Positions 51,214 through 58,986 of a DNA stretch of 64,000 bases are shown here, in pieces. The position numbers and the translations under genes are program-made. This DNA comes from Streptomyces noursei (lineage in GTDB: Bacteria; Actinomycetota; Actinomycetes; Streptomycetales; Streptomycetaceae), in NCBI RefSeq assembly GCF_001646665.1, contig NZ_LWBU01000091.1:62001-126000 (forward strand). Direction: 5' to 3'. The notes below the pieces were generated by a model. That model searched no databases. It worked only from the letters and a program-made list of their open reading frames with translations, and was not told the DNA's origin. Within the stretch, counting starts at the first letter, position 1. Every line of letters begins with the position of its first letter.

Positions 51214-52398
51214 TCAGCGGCGGGGGCGGGACGCGCGGCACGCCAGGTGGAGCACCGCGTCGTCCAGCCCGACGACCAGGGTCCCGTCGGCCGTGGCGGC
51301 CACCGCGCGGATCCGCGGGCCGGGCCGGAAGAGCGCGGTGCCGCCGGTGTCGGGGCGGCGCAGTTCGGCCAGGCCGTCCGCCCACGCGACCGCCAGGTAC
51401 GGGCCCGCGGCGTGCAGGGCGACGACCGGGCACGGGCGCCGTGCCAGGGCGGACCGGCCGGGCGGCCGGCCGGGACGCCAGGCGCGTACGGTGCCGTCCG
51501 TCCCGCCGCTGTACACCGTGAGCGCGGCGGGGGCGGGTGACGGTGCCGCCCCGGACGCCGTCGCCGTCGCGGTCGCCGCGGCCGGTGCCGTGGCCGTCGC
51601 CGTCGCCGTCAGGGCGGTGACGCGGCCGGAGTGCAGAGCCGCCTGCTCCAGGCCCGTCAGGCTGAACGCGTGCACGGTGCCCATCCGGTCGCCGGTCAGC
51701 ACCGAGTCGCCCGCGGCGGCGAGGGCGGTGGCCGGGTGACTCGCCAGGGTGGCCGCCACCGCGTCCGCCAGCCGGCCGGCCCGGCCGCCGGGGAGCCGCA
51801 GGCGGCCCCGTTCGTCGAGGGCCGCCTGGGTGCCGTCCGGGAGACACGCCACCGCGAGGACGCGGTCCTCCCGTACCACCGGCCGCCCGTCGGGCGCGGC
51901 CGTCAGGGCGGTGCACGGCCTGCGGGACGACCGGGCGAGCGTCCACGGCGATCCGGCCGCCCCCCGGGTGAGCGCCGCCGCGGTCCGCGGGTCGGCGCCC
52001 TCGTCCAGGGCGGCGAGCAGGACCAGGGCCCGGTCGGCCGGGTCCTGGTCGCGCAGGAGCGACTGGCCCGCGCGCAGCCAGGCGGGGCGCAGACCGCCGC
52101 GGGGGTCGGGGTCGGCCTCGTACGCCCGGGTGACGCGCACGGGGTCGGCCGCGCAGACGGCGGCCGGGTCGCCGAGGTCGACGGAGCCGGCGGGCGGGGG
52201 CCCGGGGAGCTCCGGAGGCTCGTCGAGGACCAGGTCCAGGTGGCCGAGCGGCCGAAGGGCCCGCACCAGGGCGTGGTCCGGCGGCAGCGGCAGCCGTACC
52301 GTGCGGCGCGGCCCGGCGAGCAGCACGGAGAACAGTTCGGCGGGGGTCCCGGCGACCACGCCGAGCCGGTTCGCCACCTCCCACACGGCGACGCGCAT
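51214..52398 (-). CDS. Beta-propeller-like (WD40/PQQ-type) hypothetical protein
   Basis: This 394-aa protein is read from ATG at 52398 (MRVAVWEVANRLGVVAG), 2 bp after the GntR stop, so the two are co-transcribed. Residues about 175-385 show repeated blade-like strands (GTVHAFSLTGLEQAALHSGR, GTDGTVRAWRPGRPPG, GPYLAVAWADGLAELRRPDT). A low-complexity Ala/Thr stretch (about residues 262-283) comes from tandem GCCGTCGCC-type DNA around 51555-51615. There is no signal peptide. The role is unknown; a scaffold or sensor is possible. Confidence 0.65.
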   Translation of the reverse strand: MRVAVWEVANRLGVVAGTPAELFSVLLAGPRRTVRLPLPPDHALVRALRPLGHLDLVLDEPPELPGPPPAGSVDLGDPAAVCAADPVRVTRAYEADPDPRGGLRPAWLRAGQSLLRDQDPADRALVLLAALDEGADPRTAAALTRGAAGSPWTLARSSRRPCTALTAAPDGRPVVREDRVLAVACLPDGTQAALDERGRLRLPGGRAGRLADAVAATLASHPATALAAAGDSVLTGDRMGTVHAFSLTGLEQAALHSGRVTALTATATATAPAAATATATASGAAPSPAPAALTVYSGGTDGTVRAWRPGRPPGRSALARRPCPVVALHAAGPYLAVAWADGLAELRRPDTGGTALFRPGPRIRAVAATADGTLVVGLDDAVLHLACRASRPRR

Positions 52399-52400
52399 GC

Positions 52401-53159
52401 TCACTTGGCGCTGGTGAAGTGCTCGCGCACCAGGGACTGGACGACCGGGAGGTCCTGGGCGATCAGTGCCTCCAGCAGGGCGGAGTGCTCGGCCGCGTCC
52501 GCGACGAGGTCGGCCCGCCGGACGGCGGGGCCGGCCACGAGGGGCCACTGGGAGCGGCGGTGCAGGTCCTCCGCGACGGCGACGAGCTGCCGGTTGCCGG
52601 ACAGCGCGAGGACGGCGCGGTGGAAGGCGCGGTCGGACTCGGCGTAGTGGGCGAGGTCGCCGCGGGCCGCCGCGGCGGAGGTGGCCTCGGCCAGCGGACG
52701 CAGCTCGTGCCAGCGGTCGGCCGGGACGGTGCGGGCCAGGCGAAGCATGACGGGCACCTCGATCAGGGCGCGCACCTCGGCGAGTTCGGCCAGTTCGTCC
52801 GGGGTGCGTTCGGTGACGCGGAACCCCCGGTTGGGGACGACCTCGACGGCGCCCTCGGTGGCGAGCTGCTGCATGGCCTCGCGGACGGGGGTGGCGGACA
52901 CGCCGAGGCGGGCGCCCAGGGCGGGCGCGGAGTAGACCTCACCGGGTACCAGCTCGCCGCCGACGAGGGCGGTGCGCAGCGCGTAGAGGACCTGTCCGCG
53001 CACGGAGTGGCGCTGCACGGTGCGGGGGGCGGGGGGCTCGCTGTGGGTGTGTTCGCCGCGGGTCTGCCCGGGTACCCGGTCGAGGCCGTGCGGCTCGTGG
53101 CCGGGCGCGCCGGGTGCCGGGTCCGGCGGCGCGGCGTCGCGCGTTCTGCCCTGCTCCAC
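52401..53159 (-). CDS. GntR family regulator (FadR/FCD subfamily)
   Basis: This 252-aa protein starts at GTG (53159) with AGGAGG upstream. After a disordered Pro-rich 45 residues it has the winged-helix GntR DNA-binding domain (VLYALRTALVGGELVPGEVY, LGARLGVSATPVREAMQQLA) at about 50-115, and the FCD all-helical effector domain (ESDRAFHRAVLALSGNRQLV, AEHSALLEALIAQD) to the end. It diverges from the FhuF-like gene and shares the gap with the iron box at 53265. The effector is unknown. Confidence 0.92.
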   Translation of the reverse strand: MEQGRTRDAAPPDPAPGAPGHEPHGLDRVPGQTRGEHTHSEPPAPRTVQRHSVRGQVLYALRTALVGGELVPGEVYSAPALGARLGVSATPVREAMQQLATEGAVEVVPNRGFRVTERTPDELAELAEVRALIEVPVMLRLARTVPADRWHELRPLAEATSAAAARGDLAHYAESDRAFHRAVLALSGNRQLVAVAEDLHRRSQWPLVAGPAVRRADLVADAAEHSALLEALIAQDLPVVQSLVREHFTSAK

Positions 53160-53264
53160 TCGGGTCCTCCTGGCGATGCGTACCGGGGGCCCGGCTCGCG
53201 GTGGACGGGGCCCCTGTGCACGATAGGCGCACAGGGTCGCCGTTCACACATCGATCAGATCGGG

Positions 53265-53283
53265 TAAGGTAAGGCTTACCTGC
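53265..53283 (+). promoter_or_regulatory. Iron box upstream of the FhuF-like gene
   Basis: The core AGGTAAGGCTTACCT (53267-53281) is a perfect palindrome matching the DmdR1/IdeR operator core. It lies 29 bp before the FhuF-like start and within the divergent GntR promoter region, and so should be iron-regulated. Confidence 0.85.
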
Positions 53284-53311
53284 TAACGATCGCGATTCGG
53301 TGGTCCCCTGC

Positions 53312-54163
53312 ATGCCCGCTCCCGCCCTCCTCCCCGCCCTGACCTCGCCCGTCGCGGACGCGTACGAACGCCTGGCGGAGGTCTTCCCCGGGCTGCGCGT
53401 GCAGGAGCTGGCGGACGGCGAAGAGGCTCCGCGGGGCTCCGGCTGGGTCGGTGCGGACGAGCTGGCGGCGGGGGGTGCGGCCCTGGACGCCTTCCTCTCC
53501 TGGGACGACGCGCAGGTGCTGCGGGACTACGGGCAGCAGGCGCGTCCCGACGTCGTGGCCAGCTTCGGTCTGCACCGGTACGCCTGGCCGGCCTGCCTCC
53601 TGATCACCGTGCCGTGGTTCCTGCACCGCCGGGTGCCGCGTCTGCCGGTCGGGGACGTGGCCTTCCAGCGGGCGCTGGGCCGGATGACGGTACGGGTGCG
53701 GGAGTTCGCCTGCCTTCCCGGCGACCCCGCCGCCGCCCTGCCCGGGGCGCTGGTCGTGGCGGACGAGGAGGCGCTGCGCGGCGAGGTGCGGGCGGCCGTC
53801 GCCGAGCACCTGGGGCCCGTGCTGGAGGGCTTCGGGCCGCGGATGCGGCGCGGCAAGCGGGCCCTGTGGGGAATGGCGACCGACGAGATCGTCGAGGGCC
53901 TGTGGTACGTCGGACACCTGCTGGGCGAGGAGCCCCGGGCCATGGCGGAGCTGGGGCTGCTGCTGCCGGGGACGGGCACGGCGAAGCCGTACGTCGGCAC
54001 GGCCGGCTTCCGCGAGCTGACGGGCCCGGACGGCGCACCGCTGCCGACCCGCGACCGGGCGAGCTGCTGCCTCTTCTACACGCTGCGCCCGGAGGACACC
54101 TGTGTCACCTGTCCGCGTACCTGCGACGCCGACCGGGTCGCCAGGTTGAGCGCATCCGCGTGA
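53312..54163 (+). CDS. FhuF-like ferric-siderophore reductase (2Fe-2S)
   Basis: This 283-aa protein is read from ATG at 53312 (GTG at 53300 also open). The C-terminus has CCLFYTLRPEDTCVTC, the C-C-x10-C-x2-C 2Fe-2S motif of FhuF, and the central FhuF/IucA-like helical region (LITVPWFLHRRVPRLPVGDV). FhuF reduces ferric siderophores to release iron in the cytoplasm. The iron box upstream ties it to the siderophore locus at 10-23 kb. It is the last step needed by that pathway, although 30 kb away. Confidence 0.88.
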   Translation: MPAPALLPALTSPVADAYERLAEVFPGLRVQELADGEEAPRGSGWVGADELAAGGAALDAFLSWDDAQVLRDYGQQARPDVVASFGLHRYAWPACLLITVPWFLHRRVPRLPVGDVAFQRALGRMTVRVREFACLPGDPAAALPGALVVADEEALRGEVRAAVAEHLGPVLEGFGPRMRRGKRALWGMATDEIVEGLWYVGHLLGEEPRAMAELGLLLPGTGTAKPYVGTAGFRELTGPDGAPLPTRDRASCCLFYTLRPEDTCVTCPRTCDADRVARLSASA

Positions 54164-54371
54164 CCTCCGGCCGCAGTCCACGCCACCCTCACGGGTGACG
54201 TGAATCGAACACAACTCCCTTGCTGCACAAGGCCGTTCGAGAAGATCGCGGCTATTCGCCCGCCCTGCGGCCCCGATGGCGTTCTCTTGCCCGGAAACCG
54301 CGTGGGGTCCCTCGCCGTTCGGCCACTATGGCGCCCGAACGCCCTACCGCGAGCGATGCAAGGGACACCGC

Positions 54372-55472
54372 ATGAGACTGACCGACATATCGCTGGACTG
54401 GCTGCTTCCGGGCGGCGTGATGCTGGTGGGAGTCCTGGTGGCGGTGGCGGTGGTGACGCGCGGCAGGCGCGTCGGCGACAAGGCCGCGGCCGACGACTCC
54501 TGGGAGCGCAGCGAGGAGCGCCGCCGCCGCAAGGAAGCGGTCTACGGCACCGCCTCCTACCTGCTGCTCTTCTGCTGCGCGGCCGTGGCCGCCGCGCTCT
54601 CCTTCCACGGCCTGGTCGGCTTCGGCCGGCAGAACCTGAACCTCTCGGGCGGCTGGGAGTACCTCGTCCCCTTCGGGCTCGACGGCGCCGCCATGTTCTG
54701 CTCGGTCCTCGCGGTGCGCGAGGCGAGCCACGGTGACGCGGCGCTCGGCTCCCGCCTGCTGGTGTGGACGTTCGCGGGCGCGGCCGCCTGGTTCAACTGG
54801 GTGCACGCGCCGCGCGGCCTCGGGCACGCGGGCGCCCCGCACTTCTTCGCGGGCATGTCGCTGTCGGCGGCGGTGCTCTTCGACCGGGCGCTGAAGCAGA
54901 CCCGCCGGTCCGCGCTGCGGGAGCAGGGCCTGGTGCCCCGCCCGCTGCCGCAGATCCGGATCGTCCGGTGGCTGCGGGCCCCGCGCGAGACGTTCGGCGC
55001 CTGGTCGCTGATGCTGCTGGAGGGCGTACGCACCCTGGACGAGGCGGTCGACGAGGTTCGCGAGGACCGGCGCCGCAAGGAGCAGGACAAGCAGCGGCAG
55101 CGCGAGCACCAGAAGATGGAGCGGGCGCGGCTGAAGGCGTTCAACCGCCAGCACCGGGCCTGGGGCCCGGGGCGGGCCGGCCGCCAGGTCGACGTCCCGG
55201 CGATGACCGCCACCCAGGTGGACGTCCAGGCCGTGAACTCAGGCGGCTCCATGGGCGGTTCCGCCCCCGCCGCCGTCGGAGCGTCCGTCGCGGAGCCCGC
55301 CATATCCGAGCGGGGACACCAGCCGCCGCGCTCCCGGCCCTCCCTCCAGGCCGTGCGGGGCAGTGACCCGCCCCGGACGGTCGACCTCACCGCCGAGGAC
55401 GACACCCAGACACTGCCCCGGCTCGACTCGCTGGAGCGCAAACTCAAGGACCTGGAGCAGCAGTTCGGCTGA
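54372..55472 (+). CDS. DUF2637 membrane protein
   Basis: This 366-aa protein is read from ATG at 54372 (MRLTDISLDWLLPGG). It has an N-terminal membrane helix, then DUF2637-type helices (TASYLLLFCCAAVAAALSFH, WEYLVPFGLDGAAMFCSVLA, VWTFAGAAAWFNWVHAPRGL) and a long charged, coiled-coil C-terminal half (EDRRRKEQDKQRQREHQKME), ending LPRLDSLERKLKDLEQQFG. DUF2637 proteins occur in actinobacterial integrative elements and, as here, singly in chromosomes. The function is unknown; the tail may bind a cytosolic partner. Confidence 0.85.
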   Translation: MRLTDISLDWLLPGGVMLVGVLVAVAVVTRGRRVGDKAAADDSWERSEERRRRKEAVYGTASYLLLFCCAAVAAALSFHGLVGFGRQNLNLSGGWEYLVPFGLDGAAMFCSVLAVREASHGDAALGSRLLVWTFAGAAAWFNWVHAPRGLGHAGAPHFFAGMSLSAAVLFDRALKQTRRSALREQGLVPRPLPQIRIVRWLRAPRETFGAWSLMLLEGVRTLDEAVDEVREDRRRKEQDKQRQREHQKMERARLKAFNRQHRAWGPGRAGRQVDVPAMTATQVDVQAVNSGGSMGGSAPAAVGASVAEPAISERGHQPPRSRPSLQAVRGSDPPRTVDLTAEDDTQTLPRLDSLERKLKDLEQQFG

Positions 55473-55516
55473 CCGGTCCTGAACGGGGGCGGGTCCGCCG
55501 GTCGGGCGGGCCCTCC

Positions 55517-56002
55517 CTACGCCCCGGCGGGCGCGGTCGTGCCGCCGGACAGTTCGAACCAGACGACCTTGCCCACCCCGTGCGTGAGCACTCCCCACGC
55601 GTCGGCGAGCGCCTGCACCAGGACGAGGCCCCGGCCGTGCGTCCCGTCGTCGACCGCGGGGGCGTACGGGGTCGGCAGGTCGGTGGCGAAGTCCCGTACC
55701 TCCACGCGGAGCGTCCTCGGGGTCATGGTCGCCGTGATCACCGCGCCGTGCTCGGTGTGTATCAGCGCGTTGGTGACCAGCTCGCTGGTCAGCAGCTCGG
55801 CGACGTCCGGCACGCCCGGCCCGCCCCAGTGCCGCAGCAGCTCGCGCAGGGCGCGCCGCACCTCCGGTACCGCCGACAGGTCCGCGCTCGCCACGTGGCG
55901 GCGCCACTGCACCGACCGGCCGTGCCGCTCCGCCCCGGGTACCAGCCCGTCGGTGACGGATCCAGCCCCTCCATGACGTCCCATCATCTCCCCCACCCGC
56001 AC
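55517..56002 (-). CDS. ATP-binding protein, RsbW/SpoIIAB-type HATPase
   Basis: This 161-aa HATPase_c_2 protein has the N-box (LLTSELVTNALIHT), G1-box-like DDGTHGRGLVLVQAL and the ATP-lid region of the anti-sigma-factor kinase group that is very numerous in Streptomyces. The true start may be internal (for example ATG at 55987). It could control a sigma factor or an anti-anti-sigma partner; none is adjacent. It faces the DUF2637 gene tail to tail. Confidence 0.85.
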   Translation of the reverse strand: MRVGEMMGRHGGAGSVTDGLVPGAERHGRSVQWRRHVASADLSAVPEVRRALRELLRHWGGPGVPDVAELLTSELVTNALIHTEHGAVITATMTPRTLRVEVRDFATDLPTPYAPAVDDGTHGRGLVLVQALADAWGVLTHGVGKVVWFELSGGTTAPAGA

Positions 56003-56321
56003 GTCGTCGGCCCTTCCCCTCGAACAGGTTCACGGGATGCATGCCCCCGCCTACACGCCGTCACGCCTGGGATCGGACGGTCCGGGGGGCGCCCGGGGGG
56101 CGCATCGGGGTAAGTCCCCGTCAGGCCGCGCGGAGCGGAGATCGACCGGTGCGCGGCCGCGGGAGGAACCGCGGCGTCCGGCGGGCGTCACGCGCGGTAC
56201 GGCCGCGCACGACGGGCCGTGCGCCAGTCCGTGCGCCCCGCGCGGCACCCGGCCGCCCCCGGAACCGTGAGGGAGTTCCCCGGCATGGACGACTCGCGTC
56301 CGCCCGCGGCTCGGCCGTGCG
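56003..56321. other. 319-bp gap without a gene
   Basis: I see no coding frame with family resemblance in this gap. It contains the hairpin GCGCACG/CGTGCGC (56205-56224), a candidate terminator for the hydrolase gene ending at 56322 on the minus strand. Confidence 0.4.
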
Positions 56322-57764
56322 TCACGGGTGGTGGACGCCGAGGTCGCCGTAGGCCGACAGAACGTCGGCCAGGGGGCCCGGTTCGCCCCGGAGCGTGGAG
56401 TCCAGGAAGGCGCGAGTGGTTGCGGCGACGACGCGCGGGCTCTCCGTACGGCCCAGGGATCCGACCATGGAGGGCACAGGCGGCAGGTAGAGGGGGGCGT
56501 CCATGAAAGTGAGATGCGCGGCGCCGGGAACGGTCAGCCGGTAGCTCGTCGCGGTGCTCAGTTCGAGAACCTTGGTGAGGCGCGGCAGGTAGCGCGGGTC
56601 GGTCTCCGGGGTGACGGCCTGGGTGAGCCCGAGCACCGGCTGGGGGTAGGAGGTCGGTCCGGGGTCGCGGGGATAGCCGTCCAGATCGATGACGGCGGCG
56701 AACCGGCGGTCCTGTCGGGCTGCTTGCAGGGCGGCGGCGCCGCCAAGGGAGTGACCGGTCACCGCGACCCGGCCGGTGTCCAGACGCCCGGTCAGCGGGC
56801 CGGGGATCTCGCCCCGGTCCAGGCGGCCCAGTTGGGTCAGGCCGAAACTCAGGTCCGCGGCCCGGATCCTCGTCGTTTCCACGGCCCGCCGGTCGTCTTC
56901 GTCGTCGTTGCCGGTGGGAGTGATCCTCGTGTTGATCGTCCGGCCGTCGGCGAGGACGACCGCGGCGGAGTCGTACGGGTGGTCGAAAGCGACGACCGCA
57001 TAGCCGTGGCTGGCCAGTTCCTCCGCCCAGGCGGTGTTCTGGGTGCGCACTCCTCCGAGCCCGGGCGAGAACAGGACGACCGGGAACCGTCCGCCCCCGT
57101 CGGCCACCGGGGCGTCGAAGACCGCGTGGCTGTGGGCGCGCGGGACGCCGTCGACGAGGAAGCCGGGCAGACCGGTGTAGCGCGCGAGGGCGTCGGAGAC
57201 GATGCGCGCCTCGCTCTGTGTGCGTCCGAGGTACTGGGCACGCTGCGCGCCTGCGGGGCTCCTCTTCGCGGGATACCAGAGCTGGACCACGACCGTGCGC
57301 CGGTCCCGAGGGTCCGAGGTGGCGGTCTCGTGACGGAGTGGGTCCGTCCACTGCACCACGCGGGTGCCGACCGCGAAGTCGCCCGACGGCGCGGGGAACA
57401 CGGGTACGGGAAAGGCCCAGGCGGCCACCGGGCTCATGGCGATCAGGCCGAGGCAGGCCACCGACCCCGGCAACGCCAGCCACCACCGCGCCCGCCGCGC
57501 CGGGCGTCCGCCGCGGTGGCGCAGCAGTGGGGACAGGGCGAACGGCAGCGCGAAGGCAGCGCCTGCCAGCACCGGCAGCATCTGCCACCTGAGCCCCACC
57601 ACGCTCAGCACGATCGCGGACAGGGTGAAGAGCGTCACCGCCGCGATCGTGACACGTGGACGGGCGGCGGGGGCCGTCCAGCGCGCCCCCACGATCACTG
57701 TGGCACCCAGCAGGACAAGGCATTCCGGGGGAGACATGTGCAGCCCCGTGATGATCTCGGTCAC
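56322..57764 (-). CDS. Membrane-anchored alpha/beta hydrolase, PAF-acetylhydrolase-like
   Basis: This 480-aa protein is read from GTG at 57764 with GAGG 8 bases upstream. The N-terminal 110 residues contain about four membrane helices (ECLVLLGATVIVGARW, VTIAAVTLFTLSAIVLSVVG, GSVACLGLIAMSPVAAWAF). The rest is a PAF_acetylhydr_II-type hydrolase with an oxyanion segment PVVLFSPGLGG, the nucleophile elbow GHSLGGAAA (Ser), an acid in VIDLDGYP and His in GAAHLTFMD. It probably hydrolyses an acyl or lipid ester facing the outside of the cell. The substrate is unknown. Confidence 0.85.
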   Translation of the reverse strand: MTEIITGLHMSPPECLVLLGATVIVGARWTAPAARPRVTIAAVTLFTLSAIVLSVVGLRWQMLPVLAGAAFALPFALSPLLRHRGGRPARRARWWLALPGSVACLGLIAMSPVAAWAFPVPVFPAPSGDFAVGTRVVQWTDPLRHETATSDPRDRRTVVVQLWYPAKRSPAGAQRAQYLGRTQSEARIVSDALARYTGLPGFLVDGVPRAHSHAVFDAPVADGGGRFPVVLFSPGLGGVRTQNTAWAEELASHGYAVVAFDHPYDSAAVVLADGRTINTRITPTGNDDEDDRRAVETTRIRAADLSFGLTQLGRLDRGEIPGPLTGRLDTGRVAVTGHSLGGAAALQAARQDRRFAAVIDLDGYPRDPGPTSYPQPVLGLTQAVTPETDPRYLPRLTKVLELSTATSYRLTVPGAAHLTFMDAPLYLPPVPSMVGSLGRTESPRVVAATTRAFLDSTLRGEPGPLADVLSAYGDLGVHHP

Positions 57765-57820
57765 CTCGCCATCCTCGGGGCAGGCCACCCGTGGCACATC
57801 GGCCCCCGGTCGCCATCGTG

Positions 57821-57903
57821 TGCGACCGGAGTCGCATTCGCGCACGCCGGGCAGCGGCCCGCGTGCGACCGCGGCAGGAGCCGAGCTCCTCCTGCGGTCG
57901 CAC
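57821..57903. repeat. Repeated palindromes upstream of the hydrolase
   Basis: TGCGACCGGAGTCGCA (57821-57836) is a perfect 6+4+6 palindrome, and GTGCGACCGC (57863-57872) pairs with GCGGTCGCAC (57894-57903) to give a 10-bp stem. The TGCGAC/GTCGCA element thus appears twice as a palindrome within 83 bp. Either a regulator site or a structured leader is possible. Confidence 0.5.
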
Positions 57904-58138
57904 CTCGCTGCGGTCGCGGACACCGGACCTCCGCCCCGCGGGCTCGCGGCCCCACCGTGACAGGACACCCGTGGCACAGTCCGCGGCGGCGGCCTGCGGG
58001 TGCTCCGGGGCTGGTCGCGGTCGGCGACGCCCCGGCGCCGCGAGACGGACCGGTCGCCGGCCTGTTCGGTCGGGCCGGGGCGCTTCTTTTGGATCGGGCC
58101 GGACAGGGGAGCGGGGTCTGGTGCGGGCGGATGCACGG

Positions 58139-58236
58139 CGGAGGTGGGGTCCCCCCCGGCCGAAGGCAGGCGGAGGCTCACTGCGGTGGGGGCACCTCCC
58201 GTGCCCGGAGGGCTACGGGGGGCAGTGGCGACCGAC
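58139..58236. repeat. Streptomyces-type intergenic GC palindromic repeat
   Basis: Two adjacent units of GGTGGGG-x-CCCC/CTCCC-type sequence (GGTGGGGTCCCCCCCGGCC, then GGTGGGGGCACCTCCCGTGC) resemble short dispersed palindromes seen between Streptomyces genes. They occupy the 3' side of the 533-bp gap 57765-58297, which contains no gene I can support. Confidence 0.4.
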
Positions 58237-58297
58237 GGCAACGCCGCAGACGCGCGTGCCGGGGCACGCGAGCCCGGCAAGATCCGATGGAAGCGCC

Positions 58298-58921
58298 CTA
58301 GGTGTGATCGGGATCGGGTTCGTCGTGGATGGTCAGGGTTCCCGCGAGGTCGAGTTCGCCGGCGGTGCCGTGTGCCCCTGCGCGGACGAGGAGCACCGCA
58401 CCGAGCGCGGTGCTCCAGAACGTCCTGGCTTCCACGCCGAGCGGTCGGCGGGTCTTCCAGCCGCGACTGTCGATGAGCCGGCCCACGAAGCGCTCGGACT
58501 GCCGGAACAGCAGCTGGAGGTGCTGGTCGACCACGGGGGCGAGTTCGGGCCTGGAGATCCCGGCGGCGAGTGCTCGCGTGACCGACGGAAGCGAGGGCAT
58601 GGCCAGTACGGCGCGGGCGATGTTGCGCCGGAACGCCGCCGCATCGGGGGCCTGGCGGCCGATGCGCTCAATGCGTCGCGCATCGTGCAGCAGGCCGAGG
58701 AAGGCGGCGCGCACGAGGAGCGCGTCCTTGGAGCCGAAGTAGTACGTGACCTGATTGGGGAAGGCGCCTGCCGCGTCGGCGATCTCCGCGACGCTCACCT
58801 CGGCGCCGGGCCGTTCCCTGCACAGCCGTGCGGCCGCCTCGATGAGCCGGTGCCGCGTCGCGCGGCCGCGGTCACGCGACCGGGGCGACGTCGCACGGGC
58901 TTCGGTTCGCGTCTTCTCCAC
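58298..58921 (-). CDS. TetR family regulator of the divergent ketosynthase gene
   Basis: This 207-aa protein has an N-terminal HTH (TRHRLIEAAARLCRERPGAE, VSVAEIADAAGAFPNQVTYY, FGSKDALLVRAAFLGLLHDA) and a C-terminal TetR_C-type domain (AAFRRNIARAVLAMPSLPSV, SRPELAPVVDQHLQLLFRQS). The start at 58921 is followed upstream by two near-identical 15-bp operators (58929-58971). It is very likely an autoregulated repressor of the divergent FabF-type gene, with an acyl-CoA or acyl-ACP-like or drug ligand as an inference. Confidence 0.9.
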   Translation of the reverse strand: MEKTRTEARATSPRSRDRGRATRHRLIEAAARLCRERPGAEVSVAEIADAAGAFPNQVTYYFGSKDALLVRAAFLGLLHDARRIERIGRQAPDAAAFRRNIARAVLAMPSLPSVTRALAAGISRPELAPVVDQHLQLLFRQSERFVGRLIDSRGWKTRRPLGVEARTFWSTALGAVLLVRAGAHGTAGELDLAGTLTIHDEPDPDHT

Positions 58922-58928
58922 ACCGCGA

Positions 58929-58971
58929 TTGTATGTGATACAACAAAGGCGTTCACTTGTATCGCATACAA
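58929..58971. promoter_or_regulatory. Two TetR operators in the 58.9-kb divergent promoter
   Basis: TTGTATGTGATACAA (58929-58943) and TTGTATCGCATACAA (58957-58971) are 15-bp perfect inverted repeats (6-bp arms, 3-bp centre), 28 bp apart start to start, that is on nearly the same helix face. They fill the 65-bp gap between the TetR start (58921) and the ketosynthase start (58987) and stand out as AT-rich in GC-rich DNA. Confidence 0.92.
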
Positions 58972-58986
58972 GAAAGTTTGAGGCGC

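Noticed and set aside
54190-54245. GAATCGAAC and GTTCGAGA strings that resemble a tRNA T-arm or att site
   Set aside because: No cloverleaf can be folded around them and no integrase or repeat copy was found, despite the nearby DUF2637 gene.
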